This document shows positions 1 to 9,100 of a DNA stretch of 22,031 nt, in pieces (the stretch's first letter is position 1; every line of letters starts with the position of its first letter). Made by a program: the position numbers and the translations under genes. The notes under the pieces are model-generated. The model worked only from the letters and a program-made list of their open reading frames with translations, was not told the DNA's origin and made no database searches. Source of the DNA: Auxenochlorella pyrenoidosa (taxonomy: Eukaryota > Chlorophyta > Trebouxiophyceae > Chlorellales > Chlorellaceae). The stretch is taken from the NCBI GenBank assembly GCA_001430745.1, contig KQ482011.1:436274-458304 (forward strand), in the 5' to 3' direction.

Positions 1-975
1 GGTGGGGTGGGGNGCGGGGCGGGGCGGGGCCCGAGGTGTGTGGTGCGGCGGGGCCGGCATCGGGCTCACAGCGCTACCAGCAGAAGCATTCGTTCGCCAG
101 TAGAACGCTTGCTGGCTGCATTCGAAAGCAGTGATTGTGACGCCGCACAGCACGTCTGAGCCTGCCTGCAACTGCCCGCCGTATACAGGGGCAGCAGCAT
201 GCCTGGGGGACGCACCTACGTAGCTGCCGCAGGGGCGGGGCCCAAAGCTGTCGACGCCTATCAGCACGTCGGCAGACGCGTTGGCCCCCCTCACAAAGAC
301 GGGCCCGCCAGAGTCGCCGATGCACGTGCCGGCCTTGGAGTTGGGGTAAGCTGCGGCACAGCACAGCAGGGCAGGACGGAGCGGGCAGCGAAGGTTGGCG
401 GTCGGCTGCGGCCTGGCTGCAGGCATATGCAGCTGCGCGCCGCGTCGCAGCATGCGCTTCCCAAGGGGCAGCAAGCAGGCGGCAAGCGGGGCTGCAGGAC
501 GGCAGGCAGGGGCCGCGCAAGCGCAGCGCAGCCCCTCCCACACCTAGGTCTGAAGTGCAGAGCATTGTGTTGTTCAGCCAGTTGAGGGGCACGTCCCGCT
601 TCTTGCCCCCGCTGTCCGTGAAGCTGATGCGCCCCCACTTGGACGCGCACGTTGACAGGGGCAGCAGCTGCAGCCGGACCTGCAGGGCCGGCCAGCAGGG
701 CGGCGCACGCAGGATGTCGGTACGCACGCACAGCGAGTGCGGCGCGGGCGCGCGACAGGCGCAGCACCTGCGGCTGGGCCTGCAACACAAGCAGCACGCG
801 CTGGCAGCATAGCTGGCGCTGGGGGCTTACATGGACGGGATGCAGGGCTGGGTGTGCTGCAAGCAGCCGCCTGCTCGGCGCCCAGCGCACACCCGAGGCA
901 GCAGGCAGCTGAGAATGCCGGGCTGGGCAATACCCGCCCGGCGCTGGCACAAAGCGTCCGGACGTACATACACAC

Positions 976-1014
<39 letters not shown>

Positions 1015-3170
1015 TTGGCTCCTTTGCAGTAACCCAAAAGTCCTTTCACGAAAGAAAAATCTTTTGTTTCTCACCTCCTGCAGCTCCTGCGCCAGGAAGC
1101 TGCCTTTCACATCCGGATCGGGCACCGTCCGCCCCCACCCAATGGCAGACAGCTGTGTGTACGCAGGCACAGGCAGCGCAGGCTTGGCTGCAGGCATGGG
1201 GGTGGGGTGGGAGATGGTATGTGGGTGGCCGGGGGGATTCAGGGGGGGGGCCTGCGGCGTCAGCACCGCACGAAACGCGTTGCGGCAAGGGATGCTGAGC
1301 GGCGGCGCAGGCGCGAGAGGCAGGGGCCTGGCCGTGCGCCTTCCGCATGGCTTGCAGGCTGCGCTGCGCCGTCCCTGCACAGCACGCCCCCGAGGTGCCG
1401 GGCCTCAGCAGCCGCCAGGAGCCCTGACCAGCGCCCCGCGGCGGTCACGGCTCCCCCGGGTGGCCTCCTGGTAGGCACCCCCCCAGGGGGGGCACGCCCC
1501 CGGGGTGCCGGGCCTCCCCTGGGGGGGCCTCCCCTGGTCTTGGTGGGCCCATCTTGAGCTTGCCTGCGTACTGCGCCAGCTTCACGGGCTGCTTGGTGGT
1601 GGGAGCATCTAGCACCAGCAGGGCCACGTCGTTCGACATCTGCAAGGCGGCAGGCAGGCAGGCCCAGCTTCGATAGCCAGTGCCGGCGAGGCGGCCGCGG
1701 GCCTGGAAACGGCCAGAGATGCGCCGCGGCGCACCCACCGTGCGACTGTGGCATGCAAGGCCCGCCTGCGGGCCTCTACCCACCCACCTGGTCCGGCTTG
1801 TAACCCCACACGAAGCCGGGGTGCCACACAGTGCGCACAGTGCGGCGCAGGTCATAGTCTGAGGGTGTGTCAAGTGTGCGCTGGTAGCCGCCGATGCGCA
1901 CCTGCAGGGCGAGCAGAAGAAAAAAGAAAGAACGGAAAAGATTCTGGTACAAGCCCTCGGGCGACAAGTTGCAAGCTAGACTACACGAGACTGCTGGGCG
2001 GGCGTGGCGGGCGGCCGGGGGGTGGCACACGTGGGCACACGCGGCAGGCGGCCAGGATGAGGGGCCAGCAGACTTGCCGGCAGGTGGGGCACAGGAGGCG
2101 GGCAGGCAGGCACGGGCATGGGCCCAACAGCTGCGCAGACGCTGGGTTGGATGCTGTTGGACGGGCGCACCAGGGGCTGCGAGGTCGACGCCGGCAGCGG
2201 CTGCCCAGTCTCCATGTCCACCACACACTGCAGGCGGGGTGCAGGTGGGCACACAGACAGGCGGGCCGTCAGCTGGTCACGGCGTGTGTGGGTAGGCTGC
2301 GCCCCCACGCTGCGGGGCCGGCCCCCGAGATCAGCGGCAGGCCGGGCCAGCAGCGGTATTGACCGCTGTGGGCAGCTGCTGCGCCTCCCAGTGGCGGACC
2401 GGCCCTCCCGGCGCACTGCTCACGTGGGCAGCGGTCAGGACAATCCGAGGATGGATGAGGCTGCCTGCAAGGGCAGCAGGGGGCGCCAGACGCAAATTGT
2501 CCTTGTGAGCTCCCGTCAGGCAGCCTGAACCGCGTGCGCACAAGCGCTGCTGCGCGCCCGGTGCTGTCCGGGCCTGCGCGGGCATACTCGTTCTGGCACA
2601 AGCCTCAGGGCGCCAAGCTGGCAGACTTGGCTAGGCTGGGCGTGCGTGCAGCTGCACAGCAGGCCGGGCAGCGCACCTCCGCATCGCAGGTCCCCGCTGC
2701 CGTCGTTGTACCGGAGGCTAGCCATCCAAGGGTACCTGCGTGTGGGTGGCACGATGAACACAATGGCAGGACAGCGTGCCTGTGGCGTGCAGCCGGTGCC
2801 GGCGTGTCCAAGCGGGGGTCCAGGGTTGGCCGGGTTATCTATGGCATGAGTGCTGACGGGCAGCCAGCGGCACGTTGAGGGCGGGCGGGCGCAGGGTCCC
2901 ACCTGCCGCGCTGCGCCGCAAACCCGCCGACAATCTGGGATGACACGCCGCTGTCTTGTAGCTGCCTGCAGGGGCAGGGCTAGCTCGGGGAGTGGGCCGG
3001 ATCGGGCTGCTGCGCGCCTGCGGGCGCGGCTGCCGTCGCAGCCCTGTGATGCTGGAGATTCATGTCGCCGCAAACCGGCTTTCGCCCCGAGCGCACCTGG
3101 CATCAGTCCCGAGCATCAGTGGCAGCAACAGCAGTAGCGGTGCTGCCTGGAGCAGCCGCCATGCCGCCAT
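1..3170 (-). CDS. Secreted S1-family (trypsin-fold) serine protease, 3' end unresolved at left edge
   Basis: An extracellular or endomembrane endopeptidase. Exons on the minus strand: 3170-3097, 2965-2903, 2735-2677, 2464-2424, 2227-2171, 1901-1788, 1639-1564, 1187-1075, 679-544, and 350 to about 220. All phases join. Residues 1-24 form a hydrophobic signal peptide (MAAWRLLQAAPLLLLL...). A short propeptide leads to the activation site SQ|IVGGF (I36). The catalytic triad is His79 in LTAAHC, Asp140 in SNDVALLVLD and Ser258 in GDSGGP. AIGWG and a disulfide-type CGG/TAAHC pair are also present. The intron at 1563-1188 has a GC donor (gcaagc). The position equivalent to chymotrypsin 189 is Gly (KAGTCIGDS), so Lys/Arg specificity is not predicted. 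After GPRPCGSY (about 220) the frame stays open to the window edge, while a splice at 219 or 215 into an exon at 167 is also possible, so the C-terminus is undecided. Family certain; last exon not. Confidence 0.88.
969..1012. repeat. (CA)n microsatellite
   Basis: About 18 uninterrupted CA units (977-1012) preceded by imperfect ones. It lies in the protease intron 1074-680, where the transcript reads as (UG)n about 60 nt downstream of the 5' splice site. Seen directly. Confidence 0.97.
1382..1515. repeat. Direct repeat and GC-rich inverted repeats inside a protease intron
   Basis: A 24-nt unit beginning gcacgccccc occurs at 1382-1405 and 1492-1515 with one mismatch (cgaggtgcc versus cggggtgcc). 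Between and after the copies are runs of C and G (about 1476-1545, ccccccc/ggggggg and cccctggggggg) that could fold into GC hairpins. The block sits wholly in the intron 1563-1188, which has a GC splice donor. No coding role is apparent. Confidence 0.8.
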
Positions 3171-3982
3171 GCCGCGTGGTCGGTGCACCGGCGGTCTATC
3201 CGCTCGCTCGGCCGATTGTGCCAGTGATGTGTCGAGATATAGTTGCCCAGGTTGGGCAGTGAAAGCCGTCGCTGGCGTGGGGTGGTGCCAAGCAGTTGGA
3301 GGGAAGCCCAAGAATACACGGGTTTAGACAATCCGTTGCGCACATCCATAACACTGTGCATCGGGATGGAGCAAACGAGTTCAACCAGCGCTGCTGTGCG
3401 CTGCGGCAGCAGCTGCAGGTGCAACCGCAGCGGCTGGCACAGCAGCCTGACGAGTGGTGCCTTCATGCTGCCTAGGGGGCTTTTCCCCGTATCTGTATTT
3501 TCATCCGTCCACTTTGCCAGCGTGGACAGCCCTGACATCAGCCAACATAATATGTACCCGACAGGGGCGTGCCGTCCTCCATGAGCATGCGCCCCAGCAG
3601 CTCTTGCACGGTCCGGTCGCTCCGCAGATTGTTTTCCTTGAGCCTGCTGTGGCTACCATCAATCAGTAACCAAAAACAGCAGGACGGCAGTCCAAGAACG
3701 CATTGATTTTGCCGATACGATGGCGTGGGCGCAAGGGTGGGATGCAGTTCGGGAGCTCATGGGCGCAGCCTTCAGCATCTCAAAGCAGTGCCAAGCGAGC
3801 TCCTGGCAATAATAGCATTCGCTCAGTCGATACAAAACACCTTTTCCAGCGTGCCTGGCACGGCTGATGAGGCTGGCGCCCGCACAACTCGCTGTTCGAG
3901 TTGCGAGCCGCTCCGGAGGGATGTCCAGCGCCCTGCAAGGTGGTCAATATTGGTGCCATTAGCCTGGAGCTCGGCTTAGATT
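3171..3982. other. Divergent intergenic region between the protease and SfsA genes
   Basis: This stretch separates the minus-strand protease start (3170) from the plus-strand SfsA start (3983) and must hold both promoters. It is less GC-rich than the flanking exons. No TATA box or other promoter element could be called with confidence. On the minus strand 3960-3540 carries short coding-like pieces flanked by splice-like signals (see findings). I could not assign them to a family. Confidence 0.5.
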
Positions 3983-5765
3983 ATGGCGGATGTGGCCAGA
4001 CACCCCCTTCCTCTGCTGCCTGCAGGTCCCGCCTCGCGTCGACGGGCAGCGGCGCCAGGGGCATCGCAAGTCGGCCCGCCTCACTGTTCAGGGCTGGGTG
4101 CCTGTCCTGGCTCAGAGGAAAATCCTGCGGCCCCCGAGGAAGCGCCGATTGTGCTGCGGTACGAACACCTCGCACGGGCACAGCTGGTGCGGCGGTACAA
4201 GCGCTTCCTGGGAGATGTTCAGCTCGAGGCAGCAGCGGTAGCTGGCGGGCCGGCAGCAGGCGGGGCAGGGGGTGCAGGCAGCCTGGACGCATCAGCTGGG
4301 CTGCCGCCCCCCACAGCAGCGCCAGCGGCAGCAGAGGCGGGCCTCACGACGGTGCACGTGCCCAACACTGGCCCGATGACCGGCCTGCTGGACGCACTGC
4401 CAGCCCCGGCGCTGCTCAGCGTGTCGACCGACCCTAAGCGGAAGTACAAGCACACCCTGGAGTGGCTGCGGCCCAAAGGGGAGCAGGTTGGAGGGTGCGG
4501 GAGGGTTTCGTGCACAGATGTGCCCACCAGCCTGCCCAGCCTGCCCGCCCGCCCGCCCTCCCATGAGCCTGCTTGTTACTCGCCCACCATCCCTCAAGCC
4601 TCCTGCCTGCTCGGCCTCCTGCTGCTTTAAGCGCATCGCGCTGCAGCTGTGGGCCCACGACTGCACCCTTTAGCCTGCTCTTGGCCTGGTCTGCTGCAGG
4701 GCAGCTGGGTGGGCACCCACTCAGCCAAGGCCAACGCGATGGTGCGGTGCCTGCTGGATGCGCGCCTGCTGCCGGGGCTGCCGCCGTATGCCCAGGTGCA
4801 GGCGGAAGTGAGGTACGGCACAGACGGCAAGAGCCGAGTCGACTTTGTGCTGCATCCAGAAGGGGAGGGCGGCAGCACCGGCGGCAGCAGCTGCGCGGCT
4901 GGAGCGTTCGGCGGGGCGCCCGCCAAGCGGCGACGCAGCAGGGCAGCCGCTGCAGCGGGTGCGGCAGCAGAGGCAGCAGCGGGGACATTGCCGTCGTCAG
5001 CAGCAGCAGCGACGGCGCTGCAGGCGGCGGGCGCGCAGGCAGCGGCTGGGCTGCCACTGGCAGGGCAGCGGGGCAGCTGCTTCCTGGAGGTGAAGTCGGT
5101 GACGCTGGCTGAGGACCATGCACAGGCAAGGAGGCCCCGTGAGAAGTGCTGTATTCAGACAGTGCGTGACAGGAGGTTGATGCCTGCTTCTTGTGGCGCC
5201 ATCGGCGCGGCCGCGCTACACATGGATCTGACTCTGGTGAGCCCCCCTTCCCACCTGCCTCGCGCCCTGCAGGGCCGTGGCCGCATCGCGCTCTTCCCCG
5301 ACACAGTGTCAGAGCGTGCGCAGCGGCACGTGCGAGAACTGACAGCGCTGGCCGCCGCCGGCGGCAGCGCGGCGCTGGTGTTTGTCGTGCAGCGCGCCGA
5401 CTGCTCCGCGTTTGCGCCCTGCCACGAGGTGGGGCCAGGCCGCACGGCACGGCTGTGGCATGCTGAGCAGGGCTGGCGGTGTGGTCGGCAGCTCTGGGTG
5501 CATCTGCAGCAGGGGTGCTATGGCGCTTGAGGTCTTGTGAGCTGCAGGCAGGAGGCAGCAGCGCTTTCCCCAGGTTCCCCCCCTCGGCGTCGACTTGTCT
5601 GTCACCCTGCAGAAAGACCCAGAGTATGGTCTGCTGGTGCGCGAGGCGGCTGCGGCAGGCGTGGCCCTGCTGCCAGTCGTGTGCTGCCTTGACGAAGCGG
5701 CGGGGGCGGTGCGGTACCATGGCACCCTGCCTGTGGACCTGGAATACAAGTGGAAAGCATGCTGA
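3983..5765 (+). CDS. SfsA-family DNA/RNA nuclease homologue
   Basis: SfsA proteins (sugar fermentation stimulation protein A) have an OB-fold-like N-terminus and a PD-(D/E)XK nuclease-like core, and bind or cleave nucleic acid. Exons: 3983-4486, 4700-5125, 5273-5428, 5613-5765, giving 412 residues. Family motifs run in order: LVRRYKRFLGDVQL (about 69-81), VHVPNTGPMTG (124-134), DPKRKYKHTLEWL (150-162), GTHSAKAN (173-180), EVRYG..KSRVDFVL (206-219), FLEVKSVTLAE (296-306), ALFPDTVSERAQRHVREL in exon 3 and LPVDLEYK near the end. Putative active-site residues are Asp216, Glu298 and Lys300. E. coli SfsA is about 234 residues. The excess is an N-terminal extension of about 55 and Ala/Gly-rich inserts at about 83-120 and 222-290. 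The intron after 5125 has a GC donor. The Arg/Ala-rich N-terminus could be an organelle presequence (inference). An alternative first exon 3921-3939 joins in frame to 4026. Confidence 0.92.
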
Positions 5766-6121
5766 TGGTGTCCGCATGCAGGGCTTTTTGTAAGCAACTG
5801 CAAGCACATTGTGGTGAGTGCAAGCGAGCCGCTCCTGCCTCGAGGCAAGGGTGCACGGTGATCACATACTCCCATGGCACGATTAGGCATGATTTGCGTT
5901 CCTGATCAGATGCCCTGTGCATTTGAGACTTGTTGGGGACTGAAAAGATCAGAAACAGGCCCCTCACTGACGCACATGCATACCACTGGGGGCATGGCGG
6001 CAGCTGACGTGGCGGCGCAGCTCCACGAGCCGGGGCAAATGCAAGGCGTGTGACCGAGTGCGATTGTCGTCAGAGCTCTGGAAAGTCGATCCCACTCCTT
6101 CCCTGTGACCACCCCTTCTTT
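5766..6121. other. Intergenic spacer and 5' leader of the iminopeptidase gene, with a short upstream ORF
   Basis: The spacer lies between two plus-strand genes. It contains the TGTAA signal at 5789 and, at 5994-6053, a 19-codon upstream reading frame (MAAADVAAQ...) that ends 68 nt before the likely start codon of the next gene. No other feature was recognised. Confidence 0.45.
5789..5793 (+). promoter_or_regulatory. TGTAA polyadenylation signal candidate for the SfsA gene
   Basis: TGTAA, the usual green-algal polyadenylation motif, lies 24 nt after the SfsA stop codon (5763-5765), behind a short T run. Its position fits a short 3' UTR. Only the motif is seen; cleavage is not shown. Confidence 0.5.
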
Positions 6122-9100
6122 ATGCGACTTGCGATCCGCCCGGCTGCTCAGCAAGCCTGCCTGTTGGGCTGGAGCGCTGCACGTAGGCTTTCCACCGCCC
6201 AATCGTCGCCCGGGGCCAGCTCAGGTCGTCCGATCGGCGGTCGCAAGGCGCACAAGCAGCCTCCCGTCATGGCCGCCACGCCGCCCAGCAAGCGGGCAAA
6301 GCTCAACGGGGGGTCATGGGAGCACCACCTGGGCCCCACCTACTACGTCACGGGGCTGCAGCTCACCGACCACCGGCTGCGTGTGCCGCTGGACCACAGC
6401 GGTGAGCACTGCCGCTGCATCCAGCTGCAGCAGACTGGAGACTGTGCTTCCTGGACCAGCTGCGTGCTGAATTTATGTCCTAATTTTGCGGCCCCGAGAG
6501 AATACCTGCACAAAGAGTGCAGCGGGTTCGAGTGTTGCGGCCAGTCTGTGTCGTGCGGGCCCGTGTGCACCGCCGATACCACCTGGCATGCGCTGCGCAA
6601 CCCCCCCGCAGGCGCCACCCCGGGCACCATCGACATCTTCTTCCGTGAGCTGGTGCACCGCAACAAGAAGGATGACAAGCAGCTCGGCTACCTGCTCTAC
6701 CTCCAAGGCGGGTGCTGTTTGTGCACCAGCTTGCATGGTCACCCTCATGCTCCCGCTGTTGGGCAGTTGCATTTTGCTGCGGGTGAAGCGCCCCCAGAAA
6801 GGAGACCGGCAGGAGGGTGTGCGTTGGTGGGACGTGAAGCCGGCTAGTGCGCTGCGGCTCGTTGCGGAGCGGTGGCGAGCCCAGCTCGCTTTCATGCTCA
6901 TGGCATGCTCCACGGCTGGCGCACAAGGACTGCCCAGGCATAAGTGGTGTGGTGCGTGCGTGCATGCGCGCGTGCGTCGTGCTGCAGGCGGGCCCGGCTT
7001 CGAGGCGGCGCGCCCCACCGACCTGAGCGGCTGGGTGAAGCAGGCATCCAACTACTTTCGCATCATCCTGCTGGCAAGTGCATGCCGTGCATGCTGTGCC
7101 CGCTGTGCCTGGCATGCAGCACGCGCTGTGACAGTGTGCAGCTCCTCTGCTGGTTCAGCGCCAAGCTGGGCTGACAGGCAGCTGGTCAGGCAGCCTGGGT
7201 GCTCTGATGCTGCATGTGCGTGCCGTGCGTGACTTCTACCTTGCATGCGGTTCTGTATCCACCCTTGCTGGACCGTCGGGCAGCGCCGCGTCCAGCCACA
7301 GCCGGTGTCCTTGGGGCACCGGCCCACCCGGCGCCTGCATCCATGGCCTGTGCGCCAGCCTCTGCCCTGCCACCCGTTACGCACGCCACCCGCAGGACCA
7401 GCGTGGGACGGGTCAGTCCACCCCCATCACCCCTGACAACCTTGCGCGGCGCGGCAGCCCCGCAGAGCAGGCCGCGTACCTCAAGTTCTTCAGGCAAGCC
7501 GAGATAAATGTAAACTCTCAACCATTTATGCATTAAAGAGATCGTTTCTTATTCGTTGCTGACGCTCGTCAGGCGAGCCGCTGCCGCCCGGCCGGCCCGC
7601 AGCCTGCGCTGGTGGGGGCGGGCGTCGCTGGGCCTGCGCCCGGCTGCAACCCTGCTGCTGCTTGGGCCCTGTGCGCCGCAGCGGTGCCCAGCCGGCGCAG
7701 TGACGTCCCGGCTCGCCGCCCCCGCCTTGGTGTGCCGTGCAGGGCTGACAGCATTGTGCGCGACGCGGAGCTCATCCGGCGGGCCGTTGTACCGCAGGGC
7801 TCCCCCTCGGGTGGCCGCTGGTCGCTGCTGGGCCAATCTTTCGGCGGCTTCTGCTGCGTCACGTACCTGAGCCTGGCACCCGAGGGCCTGGTCGAGGTGC
7901 TGATGACGGGGGGCATCCCGCCAGGCATCAACCAGCCCTGCAGCGCCGAGGACGGTGCGCGGGGCCGCTGCCGGCGCCGTTGGACAGGCATGCCTAGGCA
8001 GCCAATGCCCAGGCCGCGGGCCATGTGTGTGCACAGGACCTCCTGCCACTGCCCTAAGTCTGAACAGCAACCGCGCCTGCCTAGCCGTGCCCCCGTCTTC
8101 CCTTCACCGCCCCCGCCCCCGCACCCCGCACCCCACTGCCCGCCCCTGGCCCCCACCCTGGCCCCCGGCCCCGCTTCGGCCCCTATACCTGCTGCAGTGT
8201 ACCGCCGCACCTTCCGGCGCTGCCTGCAGCAGAACGAGAAGTTCTACCAGCGCTTCCCCATGGATGTGGAGCGCGTGCAGGCAAGCCGCCCCAGCCTTGG
8301 CTCGAGTCGACTTTCGGCGCGGATGTTAAGACCAGCCAGCCCTTGGCGCCCGGCTGGCCTGCCGCCCCGCCCCAGCCGGCCCTTTGCTGCTGCCCCTGGG
8401 TTGGCTCCTCCGGCGCTGCACGTGCTGCCTCCCTGCCTGTGCTGGCTGGCAAGGATATTTATTGTTTGCAGGTGGTGAAAACTGCGCCCTAACCTTCCGC
8501 GCCATTCCTGCAGCGCATAGTCAAGTACCTAGCGGAGCAGCCGGGCGGCTACGTTACCACGCCCAGCGGCAACCGCCTGACGCCGCGGTGAGGCAGGCTG
8601 GCGGCTGCTGGCGCGCCGATGCTCCCTGTCCACCTGCTTCCTGCCTTCCAGCCTGCTCTGATGCGGGGTGTCGTCTCCTGTCTGCAGTGGGGCTGATGCG
8701 CCGCTGTCCCCACCTCGCTCAGCTACCGTGCACAGCTTATATATTATCTACATTATTTATATTAATAAACAGATTTTAGGATACTAAGTATGCGTTGTGC
8801 TCTGCTCCTGCTTGCAGCTCCCTGCAGCTGCTGGGCCTGCAGTCGCTGGGCTTCTCCCACGGCTTTGAGCGGCTGCACTACCTGCTGGAGGCGGCCTGGG
8901 ATGGCGACGAGCTCAGCCACAAGTTCAAAAAGGTGAGTGGGCGGTGTGGGGCAGGGTGCGGGGTGGCTGGGCCAACGAGCGTCTGCGAACTGTGAGTGTG
9001 TAAACAGTCAGTCATGGATAATTTTTATCGCAGGACTTTGACACCTGGATGGCCTGGGACACCAACCCGCTGTACTCGCTGCTATGCGCCACCATTAAAG

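Noticed and set aside
2130..2170. A longer protease exon 5 running through VRPSNSIQPS to a gtctgc donor
   Set aside because: The gtgcgc donor at 2170 joins LPASTSQPL directly to VRIGGYQRT as expected for S1 proteases. The longer version would insert about 11 residues using a poor donor.
4434..5807. A 457-codon open frame on the minus strand across the SfsA gene
   Set aside because: It is antisense to well-conserved SfsA exons and Arg/Ala/Pro-rich. GC-biased codons remove stops from the opposite strand, so such frames are expected here.
6708..6712. A GT donor (gtgctg) at 6712 instead of GC at 6708 in the iminopeptidase gene
   Set aside because: With the real protein join (LQGGPGF) it would require a GG acceptor. 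GC-AG is the only sensible pair.
9034..9099. The first copy of the duplicated segment as a true separate exon
   Set aside because: No good donor follows it, the protein family needs only one copy of this motif, and including it shifts the frame.
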